Shown: positions 16,508 through 25,434 of the stretch, in pieces
How the letters are laid out: each line of letters opens with the position of its first letter
Numbering within the stretch: position 1 is the stretch's first letter
Assembly (NCBI RefSeq): GCF_036549475.1
Contig: NZ_JAZHLI010000002.1
Location: 124,001 to 188,000 of the forward strand
DNA from: Aurantimonas sp036549475
Lineage (GTDB): Bacteria > Pseudomonadota > Alphaproteobacteria > Rhizobiales > Rhizobiaceae
Direction of reading: 5' to 3'
DNA: 64,000 nucleotides
The notes under the pieces: generated by a model
Seen by the model: only the letters and a program-made list of their open reading frames with translations
What the model was told of the DNA's origin: nothing
The model's database searches: none
Translations under genes and position numbers: made by a program

Positions 16508-18859
16508 ATGCTTCGATTCCCGACGACTGGCATTTTCGCGTTTCTCTTCGGCCTCCTGCTGTTTACCGGAGCGAGCCTGGCCCAGATTCCAGGACTGGCG
16601 ATCGGCGGCTCTACGGAGACCGAGGCGAGTACCGCCGCCGACCCGTCGCTGGACGATCTGATCGGGATCCTGGAGAACGACGATACCCGCGCCAAGCTGA
16701 TCGAATCGCTGAAGGCGGCGGCCTACAGGGCGCCAGAATCGGCAGAGGCAGCCGATGCCGCCGCCGCTGGCGCCCCGCTGACGCTGCCCGGAGAGATCGC
16801 CCTGTGGACGCGTTCCATGGCGGGGGGGCTCTTGGAAACCTGGGACCAGGTCTCGGAGAGTGTTTCGTCGGCGTCGCAGATGCTGTCGGGCGCCAGCCGG
16901 ATCGACCTGCCCGTTCTAATCGAGGCGATCCTGCCGGTGGCGCTGGTGGCGCTCGTCGTCTTCGGCGTGCTGTTCGCCAGCCGGCTCATCAAATATCCGA
17001 TCTTCCGGCGGCTCGCGGATACGGCGGAGCGGAGCGGCCCGATCAACAAGCTGCTCCTGCTGATCGTCTCCTCGGTCGTCGATGCCCTGTCGGTGGTCGT
17101 CGGCTGGGCCGCAGGCTACGTCGCCGCAGTGCTCTTCTTTGGCGGGAAACCTGGCATCAACCAGGCCCTGTTCCTGAACGCCTTCCTGTTGATCGAGATG
17201 GTCAAGGTCGGGCTGGCGAGCTTCGTGTCGCCGTCCTTCCCGCAATTGCGGCTGACGCCCTTCTCGAACCGGCAGGCGAGCTACTGGTATTTCTGGATCT
17301 CGCGGCTGATCTCGATCCTCGGCTACACCTTCATGTTCGTCGCGCCGATCGTCCAGCAATCGTCGAGCATCGCGGCGGCCGAGGCGGTGCGCTTCATCGT
17401 GGTGGTGCTCAGCCTCCTGTTGACCATCGGGCTGATCCTGAAGAATCGCGGCGTCGTGCGCGAGCGCCTGAAGCGCCGCAAGCAGGCCGGCAATCGTTCG
17501 GTCGGCGCCTGGGTCTACGCATTTCTCGGCCAGATCTGGTGGGCCCTGGCGATCGGCTTCGTGGTGTCGCTGTTCGTCGTCTGGGTCCGCAGTCCCGTAT
17601 CCGGGCTCGCCTTCATGACCGAGGCCACCCTGAAATCCATTGCCGCCATGGCGGTCGGGGGGCTGATCGTGTCGGTGCTGTCGCGCATGATCGCCCGCGG
17701 CATCCCGATCCCGCAGAACATCAATGATCGGCTGCCGCTGCTGGAGCGCCGGGTGAACTCCTTCATTCCCAATGCGCTGACCGTCCTGCGCGGGATCGTC
17801 ATAGTGGTGGTGCTGGGGGTGATCCTGGAAGCCTGGAACATCCTGTCCTTCAGCGACTGGCTGGCGAGCCCACTGGGGCAGCGATTTGCCGGTGGGCTCC
17901 TCGGCGCGGGCATCATCCTCGCCGTCGGCGTGTCGATCTATATCGGCGTGTCGTCCTGGGTGGAGTACCGCCTCAACCCCAATTACGGCAGCGTCCCCAC
18001 AGCGCGGGAGCGCACGCTCCTGTCGCTGTTCCGCAATGCCTTCACGATCACCATGATCGTGCTGGTGGCGATGCTGGTGCTGTCGCAGATCGGCATCGAT
18101 ATCGCACCGCTCCTCGCCGGTGCCGGTGTCGTCGGCCTCGCCATCGGTTTCGGTGCGCAGAAATTCGTCCAGGACATCATCACCGGCGCCTTCATCCAGA
18201 TCCAGAACGCCATGAACGAGGGCGACATCGTCGAATTGAACGGCGTTTCCGGCGTGGTCGAGGAACTGACGGTCCGCTCGGTCGGCCTGCGCACCCTGGA
18301 AGGAACCTGGTATCTGATCCCGTTCTCCTCGGTCGATCAGGTGGCGAACTTCTCGAAGGACTTTGCCTACTATCTCGCCGATATCGGCGTGGCTTATCGC
18401 GAGAATGTCGACGACGTGAAGCAGATGATGTTCGACGCCTTCGACGAGTTGAAAACCACCGCAGTGGGCGAGAACCTCCTCAGCGAGCTCGACATGTGGG
18501 GCGTCAACGAACTGGCCGATTCGGCCGTGGTCGTGCGTGCCCGGGTGATGACCAAGCCGAGCACCCAGTGGGGGGTCGGACGGGCCTATCGCGAGATCAT
18601 CAAGCGCATGTCCGACGAGCGCGGCATCGAGATACCGTTCCCGCACATGACCCTTTGGTTCGGCGAGGACCGCGCGGGCAATGCGCCGCCCGTGCGGGTG
18701 CGAAAGGATCTGGAGAAGGGTGTCGAGCGGCCCGAGATCGAAGCCAGCGCCAGTCCGAGCCCGCCGCACGCCGGCGACTACGGGACACGTGATTCCGACC
18801 ACAAGCCGATTCCGCCCGGCGAGGGCGACATCGACAGTGCCGGCGAGGGCAGGGGCTGA
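16508..18859 (+). CDS. Large MscS-family mechanosensitive channel
   Basis: A 783-residue inner-membrane protein that should open under membrane tension to release solutes. A signal peptide (residues 1-25, FLFGLLLFTGASLAQ) is followed by a soluble segment and roughly ten hydrophobic helices. The MscS pore and beta domain come late (LLAGAGVVGLAIGFGAQKF, then GDIVELNGVSGVVEEL and a C-terminal alpha-beta domain), followed by a disordered acidic tail. It is much longer than E. coli MscS (286 residues), closer to the YbiO/MscM class. The start is set by the signal peptide; the Shine-Dalgarno site is weak. Confidence 0.88.
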   Translation: MLRFPTTGIFAFLFGLLLFTGASLAQIPGLAIGGSTETEASTAADPSLDDLIGILENDDTRAKLIESLKAAAYRAPESAEAADAAAAGAPLTLPGEIALWTRSMAGGLLETWDQVSESVSSASQMLSGASRIDLPVLIEAILPVALVALVVFGVLFASRLIKYPIFRRLADTAERSGPINKLLLLIVSSVVDALSVVVGWAAGYVAAVLFFGGKPGINQALFLNAFLLIEMVKVGLASFVSPSFPQLRLTPFSNRQASYWYFWISRLISILGYTFMFVAPIVQQSSSIAAAEAVRFIVVVLSLLLTIGLILKNRGVVRERLKRRKQAGNRSVGAWVYAFLGQIWWALAIGFVVSLFVVWVRSPVSGLAFMTEATLKSIAAMAVGGLIVSVLSRMIARGIPIPQNINDRLPLLERRVNSFIPNALTVLRGIVIVVVLGVILEAWNILSFSDWLASPLGQRFAGGLLGAGIILAVGVSIYIGVSSWVEYRLNPNYGSVPTARERTLLSLFRNAFTITMIVLVAMLVLSQIGIDIAPLLAGAGVVGLAIGFGAQKFVQDIITGAFIQIQNAMNEGDIVELNGVSGVVEELTVRSVGLRTLEGTWYLIPFSSVDQVANFSKDFAYYLADIGVAYRENVDDVKQMMFDAFDELKTTAVGENLLSELDMWGVNELADSAVVVRARVMTKPSTQWGVGRAYREIIKRMSDERGIEIPFPHMTLWFGEDRAGNAPPVRVRKDLEKGVERPEIEASASPSPPHAGDYGTRDSDHKPIPPGEGDIDSAGEGRG

Positions 18860-18887
18860 TTGCGTTCGGCCCCACCGGGGACCATAT
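18860..18887 (+). promoter_or_regulatory. Candidate heat-shock-type promoter upstream of clpP
   Basis: TTGCGT (18860-18865), 16 bp, then CCATAT (18882-18887), about 165 bp before clpP. The -10-like CCATAT resembles sigma-32 sites; the -35 match is partial and lacks the leading C. Confidence 0.3.
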
Positions 18888-19049
18888 ACACCGTGTTGTC
18901 AGATCCCTTGCGGTTCACGGCATTCGGCGGGGCAGACGCCTTGCATCGGCGCGCGGCCGAGTCCTATCTACTGAACGAGACGAATCCCTTCGCTATTCCC
19001 GCGGCACCGAGCGGTGCTGCTCCTCAGACAAGCAGCGAGACGACGACCG

Positions 19050-19682
19050 ATGACACATCCCGTGGAAACCGCGATCAACCTCGTCCCCATGGTGGTCGAG
19101 CAGACCAATCGCGGCGAGCGCGCCTACGACATCTTCTCGCGGCTCCTCAAGGAGCGGGTGATCTTCATCACCGGGCCCATCGAGGATTCGATGGCCACGC
19201 TGGTCTGCGCCCAGCTCCTCTTCCTGGAGGCCGAGAATCCGAAGAAGGAGATCGCCCTCTACATCAACTCTCCCGGCGGTATCGTCACGAGCGGCATGGC
19301 GATCTACGACACGATGCAGTTCATTCGGCCCGCCGTCTCGACCCTGTGCATCGGCCAGGCTGCGTCGATGGGCTCGCTGCTCCTGTGCGCCGGTCACAAG
19401 GACATGCGCTTCGCCACGCCGAATGCTCGCATCATGGTGCACCAGCCGTCCGGCGGCTTCTCCGGCCAGGCCTCGGACATCGAGCGCCATGCCCAGGACA
19501 TCATCAAGCTGAAGCGCCGTCTCAACGAGGTGTATGTCGAGCACACCGGTCAGGACTACGAGACGGTTGAACGCACGCTCGATCGTGACCATTTCATGAC
19601 GGCCGAGGAGTCCCGCGAGTTCGGCCTGATCGACAAGGTCTATTCCTCGCGCGCGGCTCTCGAGGTCGAGGCAACTAAATAG
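19050..19682 (+). CDS. clpP: ATP-dependent Clp protease proteolytic subunit
   Basis: Serine peptidase forming the tetradecameric chamber that works with ClpX or ClpA. The 210-residue protein carries the nucleophile in GQAASMGSLL and the histidine in MVHQPSGGFSGQ, with the acidic partner downstream. The start MTHPVETAINLVPMV at 19050 gives the alphaproteobacterial length; no strong ribosome-binding site is visible, and an internal ATG at VPMVVEQ could be an alternative. clpX follows after 231 bp, a gap containing a 7-bp GC inverted repeat (19726-19732/19742-19748) without a U-run. Confidence 0.95.
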   Translation: MTHPVETAINLVPMVVEQTNRGERAYDIFSRLLKERVIFITGPIEDSMATLVCAQLLFLEAENPKKEIALYINSPGGIVTSGMAIYDTMQFIRPAVSTLCIGQAASMGSLLLCAGHKDMRFATPNARIMVHQPSGGFSGQASDIERHAQDIIKLKRRLNEVYVEHTGQDYETVERTLDRDHFMTAEESREFGLIDKVYSSRAALEVEATK

Positions 19683-19913
19683 GGCTGCGTCGTCACGCCG
19701 CGGCCACACTTGCACACCGATAGTGGCGGCGCCGCTGTTAAGCGCCGCTCAAGCAATCGACGCTACGCTGAACGATGTGCAAGAATGGCCGATGGTATCG
19801 GGTCGGGGCTTTCGGATGAAAGTCGCTTTGCCGAACGGCCCACAGGGCACTAGGTTCGGTAGACCAAACGAGAAACGGATCCCTGGAGGGGACCGGATCG
19901 GAAGGAAGGACGC

Positions 19914-21182
19914 ATGAGCAAAACGAGCGGCGGCGACTCCAAGAACACGCTCTACTGCTCTTTCTGCGGGAAGAGCCAGCACGAAGTCCGTAAGCTGATC
20001 GCCGGGCCGACGGTCTTCATTTGCGACGAGTGCGTCGAGTTGTGCATGGACATCATCCGGGAGGAAAACAAATCCTCCATGGTGAAGTCGCGCGAGGGGG
20101 TGCCCACCCCGCAGGAAATCATCGCGGTGCTAGACGACTACGTGATCGGCCAGTCCTTCGCCAAGAAGGTCCTGTCGGTTGCGGTTCACAACCACTACAA
20201 GCGGCTGGCCCACGCGGCCAAGAGCAACGACGTCGAACTGGCCAAGTCCAACATCCTGCTGATCGGTCCGACCGGTTGCGGCAAGACGCTGCTTGCGCAG
20301 ACGCTGGCCCGCATCCTCGACGTGCCGTTCACGATGGCGGACGCGACCACGCTGACGGAAGCCGGTTATGTCGGCGAGGATGTCGAGAACATCATCCTGA
20401 AGCTGCTGCAGTCGGCCGACTACAATGTCGAGCGGGCCCAGCGTGGCATCGTCTATATCGACGAGATCGACAAGATCAGCCGCAAGTCCGACAACCCGTC
20501 GATCACGCGGGACGTGTCGGGCGAGGGTGTCCAGCAGGCATTGCTGAAGATCATGGAAGGCACCGTCGCGTCGGTGCCGCCGCAGGGCGGTCGCAAGCAT
20601 CCCCAGCAGGAGTTCCTGCAGGTGGATACCGCGAACATCCTGTTCATCTGTGGCGGCGCCTTTGCCGGTCTGGACAAGATCATCTCGGATCGCGGCCGCA
20701 AGACCTCGATCGGCTTTGCCGCCAACGTGGCGGGTCCGGACGAGCGGCGCACGGGCGACGTGTTCCGCCAGGTCGAGCCTGAGGATCTGCTGAAGTTCGG
20801 CCTCATCCCCGAATTCGTCGGTCGTCTGCCGGTTCTGGCGACGCTCGAGGATCTCGACGAGGCGGCGCTGGTCCAGATCCTGGAGGAGCCCAAGAACGCG
20901 CTGGTCAAGCAGTATCAGCGGCTGTTCGAGATGGAGAATGTCGAGCTGTCCTTCCACGAGGACGCCCTGCGCGCCATCGCCCGGAAGGCCATCGATCGCA
21001 AGACCGGTGCCCGTGGCCTGCGCTCGATCATGGAATCGATGCTGCTGGACACGATGTTCGACCTGCCGACGCTGGAAGGCGTGCAGGAGGTCGTCATCTC
21101 CGAGGACGTGATCGAGGGCAACGCCCGGCCGCTCTACATCTACTCCGAACGGAACGGGGAGAAGGAAAACGTCAGCGCCTGA
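19914..21182 (+). CDS. clpX: Clp protease ATP-binding subunit ClpX
   Basis: AAA+ unfoldase that feeds substrates to ClpP. The 422-residue protein has an N-terminal zinc-binding domain (CSFCGK...FICDEC, about residues 15-42), Walker A GPTGCGKTLLAQ, Walker B YIDEIDKI and the GARGLRSIME sensor-2 region. Preceded by a strong GGAAGGAAGGA ribosome-binding site. A clear terminator ends the unit. Confidence 0.98.
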   Translation: MSKTSGGDSKNTLYCSFCGKSQHEVRKLIAGPTVFICDECVELCMDIIREENKSSMVKSREGVPTPQEIIAVLDDYVIGQSFAKKVLSVAVHNHYKRLAHAAKSNDVELAKSNILLIGPTGCGKTLLAQTLARILDVPFTMADATTLTEAGYVGEDVENIILKLLQSADYNVERAQRGIVYIDEIDKISRKSDNPSITRDVSGEGVQQALLKIMEGTVASVPPQGGRKHPQQEFLQVDTANILFICGGAFAGLDKIISDRGRKTSIGFAANVAGPDERRTGDVFRQVEPEDLLKFGLIPEFVGRLPVLATLEDLDEAALVQILEEPKNALVKQYQRLFEMENVELSFHEDALRAIARKAIDRKTGARGLRSIMESMLLDTMFDLPTLEGVQEVVISEDVIEGNARPLYIYSERNGEKENVSA

Positions 21183-21219
21183 CGTCACCCTCAACTGGAC
21201 GCAATGACGGTTTTGAAGC

Positions 21220-21251
21220 CCGTCCCGGCTTTGCGCCGGGGCGGTTTTTTT
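21220..21251 (+). terminator. Rho-independent terminator after clpX
   Basis: 10-bp GC-rich stem (21220-21229 with 21235-21244), 5-base loop, then seven Ts. Confidence 0.92.
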
Positions 21252-21308
21252 GTGCCAAGCGACACGAGTCTGCGCCATCGGCGAGCATCAGCAAAGCGCG
21301 CCGAATCG

Positions 21309-21337
21309 CTTGAATAGCAGGCTTGCGAAGCCCACAT
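21309..21337 (+). promoter_or_regulatory. Candidate sigma-32 (RpoH) promoter of lon
   Basis: CTTGAA (21309-21314) is an exact match to the heat-shock -35 core; 17 bp later CCACAT (21332-21337) resembles the -10 element. It lies about 90 bp before lon, a classic heat-shock gene. Confidence 0.5.
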
Positions 21338-21427
21338 TACGGTCGTGATGGCGCTGGGCCGGCGTGCTTCGATGAAGGCGCAGGACCGGTGGCCGAAGAC
21401 GGCGAATCTGCCGTAGAAAGGAATACC

Positions 21428-23848
21428 ATGTCTGATACGCAAGAACCCCAGGGTGCCGGCGGGCCGGCTCTGTACCCGGTTCTGCCGCTGCGCGACATCG
21501 TCGTGTTTCCGCACATGATCGTGCCGCTCTTCGTCGGACGCGAGAAGTCGATCAAGGCTCTCGAAGAGGTAATGGGCGCCGACAAGCAGATCCTGCTCGC
21601 GACCCAGAAGAATGCCAGCGACGAGGACCCGACCGCTGACGCGATCTACGAGATCGGAACCGTCGCCAATGTCCTGCAGCTCCTGAAGCTTCCCGACGGG
21701 ACGGTGAAGGTCCTGGTTGAGGGCATGGGACGGGCGCGCATCGAGAGCTTCTCGCCGCGCACCGAATGGCACGAGGCCTCGGCCAGCCTGATCGAGGAGG
21801 TCGAGGAAGACCCCGTCGAGATCGAGGCCCTCGCCCGCTCGGTGGTCTCGGAGTTCGAGAACTACGTCAAGCTGAACAAGAAGATCTCGCCCGAAGTGGT
21901 GGGGGCGGCCGGCCAGATCGAGGACTACTCGAAGCTCGCCGACACCGTCGCCTCGCATCTGGCGATCAAGATTCCCGAGAAGCAGGACATGCTGACCATG
22001 GTCAGCGTGCGCGAGCGGCTGGAAAAGGCCCTCGGCTTCATGGAGGCCGAGATCTCGGTGCTCCAGGTGGAGAAGCGCATCCGCTCTCGCGTCAAGCGCC
22101 AGATGGAGAAGACCCAGCGCGAGTACTACCTGAACGAGCAGATGAAGGCGATCCAGAAGGAGCTCGGCGACGGCGAGGACGGTCGCGACGAGATGGCCGA
22201 GCTGGAAGAGCGCATCAAGAAGACCAAGCTCTCGAAGGAGGCCCGCGAAAAGGTCTCCGCCGAGATGAAGAAGCTCAAGCAGATGTCGCCGATGTCTGCC
22301 GAGTCGACGGTCGTGCGCAATTATCTCGACTGGATCCTCGGGCTGCCCTGGGGCGTGAAGTCGCGCGTCAAGGTCGACCTGAAGAAGGCCGAGGAGATCC
22401 TCGAAGCGGATCATTTCGGTCTGGAGAAGGTCAAGGAGCGGATCGTCGAGTATCTCGCCGTCCAGAGCCGCCAGTCCAAGCTGAAGGGGCCGATCTTGTG
22501 TCTCGTCGGCCCTCCGGGCGTCGGCAAGACCTCGCTCGCCAAGTCGATCGCCAAGGCGACCGGTCGCGAATATGTCCGCATGGCGCTCGGCGGCGTGCGT
22601 GACGAGGCCGAGATCCGGGGCCACCGGCGGACCTATATCGGTTCGATGCCCGGCAAGGTCATCCAGTCGATGAAGAAGGCCAAGAAGACCAACCCGCTGT
22701 TCCTGCTCGATGAGATCGACAAGATGGGCCAGGACTTCCGCGGCGATCCGTCGTCGGCGCTGCTCGAGGTGCTAGATCCCGAGCAGAACTCCAGCTTCGT
22801 GGACCATTATCTGGAGGTCGAGTACGACCTGTCGTCGACCATGTTCGTCACGACGGCTAACACGCTGAACATCCCGGCGCCGCTGATGGACCGGATGGAG
22901 ATCATCCGGATCGCCGGCTACACCGAGGATGAGAAGGTCGAGATCGCATCGCGGCATCTGCTGCCGAAGGCGATCCGCGACCACGCCCTGAAGCCCGAGG
23001 AGTTCTCCGTCAGCGCCGACGCGCTGCAGGAGATCGCCCGTCGCTACACCCGCGAGGCCGGGGTGCGGAACTTCGAGCGCGAACTGATGACGCTCGCCCG
23101 CAAGGCCGTCACCCAGATCCTCAAGGGCGAGGTGACCAAGATCGAGGTCACGGCGGCGAACCTGTCGGACTATCTCGGTGTCCCGCGTTATCGCTACGGC
23201 GAGGCGGAAACCGAGGATCAGGTCGGCGTGGTCACCGGGCTGGCATGGACCGAGGTCGGCGGCGAGTTGCTGACGATCGAAGGCGTGATGATGCCGGGCA
23301 AGGGCAAGATGACGGTGACCGGCAACCTCAAGGAGGTGATGAAGGAGTCGATCTCGGCTGCTGCCTCCTATGTGCGGTCGCGGGCACTCGACTACGGCAT
23401 CAAGCCGCCGCTGTTCGAGAAGCGGGACATCCACGTCCACGTGCCCGAGGGTGCAACACCCAAGGACGGTCCGTCCGCCGGTGTCGGCATGGCCACGGCC
23501 ATCGTCTCGGTGCTGACGGGGATTCCCGTGCGCCGTGACATCGCCATGACCGGCGAGATCACCCTGCGCGGGCGGGTCCTGCCGATCGGCGGCCTCAAGG
23601 AGAAGCTGCTGGCCGCATTGCGGGGCGGCATCAAGAAGGTGCTGATCCCGCAGGAGAATGCCAAGGACCTGGCGGACATCCCGGACAACGTGAAGAACGG
23701 GCTCGAAATCGTGCCTGTGTCACGGATGGGCGAGGTGCTTCGGCATGCGCTGGTCGAGATGCCGACGCCTGTCGAGTGGTCGGAGATCGATGAACCGATG
23801 TCCGGCCAGCCGCTGGTAGAAAATGGCGCCACGGCTGTTGCCCACTAG
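21428..23848 (+). CDS. lon: ATP-dependent protease Lon
   Basis: Cytosolic AAA+ serine protease degrading misfolded and regulatory proteins. The 806-residue length is standard. The N-terminal substrate-binding domain starts at LPLRDIVVFPHM; Walker A is GPPGVGKTSL and Walker B is LFLLDEIDKM. The catalytic dyad is S683 in KDGPSAGVG and K726 in LKEKLLAA. Start chosen at 21428, preceded by GAAAGGAA. It has its own promoter candidate and terminator, so it is probably monocistronic. Confidence 0.98.
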   Translation: MSDTQEPQGAGGPALYPVLPLRDIVVFPHMIVPLFVGREKSIKALEEVMGADKQILLATQKNASDEDPTADAIYEIGTVANVLQLLKLPDGTVKVLVEGMGRARIESFSPRTEWHEASASLIEEVEEDPVEIEALARSVVSEFENYVKLNKKISPEVVGAAGQIEDYSKLADTVASHLAIKIPEKQDMLTMVSVRERLEKALGFMEAEISVLQVEKRIRSRVKRQMEKTQREYYLNEQMKAIQKELGDGEDGRDEMAELEERIKKTKLSKEAREKVSAEMKKLKQMSPMSAESTVVRNYLDWILGLPWGVKSRVKVDLKKAEEILEADHFGLEKVKERIVEYLAVQSRQSKLKGPILCLVGPPGVGKTSLAKSIAKATGREYVRMALGGVRDEAEIRGHRRTYIGSMPGKVIQSMKKAKKTNPLFLLDEIDKMGQDFRGDPSSALLEVLDPEQNSSFVDHYLEVEYDLSSTMFVTTANTLNIPAPLMDRMEIIRIAGYTEDEKVEIASRHLLPKAIRDHALKPEEFSVSADALQEIARRYTREAGVRNFERELMTLARKAVTQILKGEVTKIEVTAANLSDYLGVPRYRYGEAETEDQVGVVTGLAWTEVGGELLTIEGVMMPGKGKMTVTGNLKEVMKESISAAASYVRSRALDYGIKPPLFEKRDIHVHVPEGATPKDGPSAGVGMATAIVSVLTGIPVRRDIAMTGEITLRGRVLPIGGLKEKLLAALRGGIKKVLIPQENAKDLADIPDNVKNGLEIVPVSRMGEVLRHALVEMPTPVEWSEIDEPMSGQPLVENGATAVAH

Positions 23849-23872
23849 GCTCACTTGCATAATTTGTTAAGG

Positions 23873-23901
23873 ATGCCGCCGCTCGTCGGCGGCATTTTTT
23901 T
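23873..23901 (+). terminator. Rho-independent terminator after lon
   Basis: Perfect 9-bp stem ATGCCGCCG/CGGCGGCAT (23873-23881/23887-23895), 5-base loop, T-run 23895-23901. Confidence 0.93.
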
Positions 23902-24015
23902 GATCGAAAGCCCTGAAAACAGGGGGGTTGGCGTTGCAGAAAGCGGTGTCATCCGCGAAAGTCGCGGCCGTACTCACGGATCGCTAAGATGCGCGAATAA
24001 ACAAGGAGGGTATCC

Positions 24016-24294
24016 ATGAACAAGAACGAACTGGTCGCTGCCGTGTCCGAGAAGGCCGAATTGTCCAAGCAGGATGCGAGCTCCGCGGTCGATGCGGTGT
24101 TCGAGACGATCCAGGCGACCATGTCGAAGGGCGACGATATTCGCCTCGTCGGCTTCGGCACGTTCTCGGTGTCGCATCGTGCAGCCTCGAAGGGCCGCAA
24201 TCCTTCGACGGGCGCCGAGGTCGACATTCCGGCTCGCAACGTGCCGAAGTTCGCTGCCGGCAAGGGCCTCAAGGACGCCGTCAACAACAAGTAG
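24016..24294 (+). CDS. hupB: DNA-binding protein HU
   Basis: Small histone-like protein that bends and compacts DNA. At 92 residues it has the HU length and the family signature (GFGTFSV, GRNPSTGAEVDIPA, VPKFAAGKGLKDAV). AAGGAGGG precedes the start. Its place behind lon matches the lon-hup order found in many proteobacteria; terminators on both sides suggest independent transcription. HU rather than IHF is indicated by the lack of an IHF-type C-terminal helix; ihfA is elsewhere in the window. Confidence 0.95.
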   Translation: MNKNELVAAVSEKAELSKQDASSAVDAVFETIQATMSKGDDIRLVGFGTFSVSHRAASKGRNPSTGAEVDIPARNVPKFAAGKGLKDAVNNK

Positions 24295-24321
24295 GCACGG
24301 CGACGACGAAGACGGTATCAG

Positions 24322-24355
24322 ACACCGGTCGGGCGGAATGCTCGGTCGGTGTTTT
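24322..24355 (+). terminator. Terminator after hupB
   Basis: ACACCG (24322-24327) pairs with CGGTGT (24347-24352), with an inner CGGGC/GCTCG helix, followed by TTTT. Confidence 0.7.
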
Positions 24356-24637
24356 GCGTTGTGGGGCCTGTGTCGCGGCTGGTCGTTCGCTACGCCCTGC
24401 GCATCCGACAGGACGCACGAGGGACACTCCAATTTCCTGAAACGCAGCGTGCCGTCCGAAATCGCAATCCGATGTCGGGCTGATGCGGGGAGTCTGAAAA
24501 AGCGCAGGGGAACGTGCGGCCGCTGTGTCGCGTCGCCGCTGCGGGCAGGGACTGCCGGCATATCGTGTCGCCCAAGCCGCTGTGGGCTGGGAAGCGCGCG
24601 GGGCAGGCGACCGGCCCGCCCCGCGGCAGCGACCTTG
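24356..24637. other. Intergenic region between hupB and the double cold-shock gene
   Basis: No gene or RNA recognised. Near the minus-strand gene's stop a 7-bp GC hairpin (24598-24604/24618-24624) without a U-run might act as a weak terminator. Confidence 0.5.
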
Positions 24638-25270
24638 TCAGTCGGCGCTCAGGGTGCGGGCTTCGGGGCCCTTGTTGCCCTGCACGAAGCGGACGGTAAC
24701 CTTCTGCCCGTCGGCCAGCGTGGTGAGGCCGGAGCGGTTGAGGGCCGTTGCATGGACGAAGACGTCCTTGCCGGCGCCGTCGTCGAGACCGATGAAGCCG
24801 AAGCCCTTCTCGGCATTGTACCATTTGACCGTGCCGGTGGCCTCTTCCTCCGGCCCGCCAGGCGCACCGCCGGGTGCACCGCCACGCTGGGGCGCGCGCG
24901 GCGCCCGTGCTGCCGGCGAGGGCGCGCCCGAGCCTGCTGCGACCGAGAGCACCTCGGTAACCTGCATGCCCTTCTGGCCCTGGTCGATCCGTACCGTGAG
25001 CTTGGTGCCTTCGGTGACAGCGTCGGCGCTGGCGCCAGCCGCTTCGAGCGCGCGCACATGGAGGAAGGCCTCCGTGCCGTCGACCGCCTTGACGAAACCG
25101 AAGCCCTTGGTGGCGTTGAACCACATCACTTCGGCGTCGGCGGGCATCGATCCACCGGACGCCGGCGAGCGCTGGAAATAGCTCGGCTCGGCTTCCCGAT
25201 CCGGGGGAAAGGCGCCATCATCGTCGAATCCGCGGCGGCGCGTGTCGCGGTGGTCTCGGTATTTACCCAT
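24638..25270 (-). CDS. Double cold-shock-domain protein
   Basis: A 210-residue protein with two cold-shock domains joined by a glycine/proline/alanine-rich linker. Domain 1 (about residues 47-110) has the nucleic-acid-binding RNP1 form KGFGFV and the RNP2-like FLHV. Domain 2 (about 140-208) has KGFGFI and VFVHATAL, closer to classical CspA. The N-terminal 40 residues are charged and of low complexity. Tandem-CSD proteins of this size are frequent in Hyphomicrobiales and probably act as RNA chaperones; cold induction cannot be read from the sequence. ATG at 25270 is the first plausible start, with a poor ribosome-binding site. Confidence 0.88.
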   Translation of the reverse strand: MGKYRDHRDTRRRGFDDDGAFPPDREAEPSYFQRSPASGGSMPADAEVMWFNATKGFGFVKAVDGTEAFLHVRALEAAGASADAVTEGTKLTVRIDQGQKGMQVTEVLSVAAGSGAPSPAARAPRAPQRGGAPGGAPGGPEEEATGTVKWYNAEKGFGFIGLDDGAGKDVFVHATALNRSGLTTLADGQKVTVRFVQGNKGPEARTLSAD

Positions 25271-25434
25271 GGGTGGTCTCAGTCTGGACTGTTCGGATCG
25301 CGGAATATGTAAAGGAAACAACATTTCGTGCAAGCCATGCAGCACGCGTTTCCTGCCCCGCAGCCATGCGAAGTTTGTTTTCTTCAAAAGATCGAACGGC
25401 TGAAGCCCGATAAAGAGCGCTTGGAATTCTTCCG

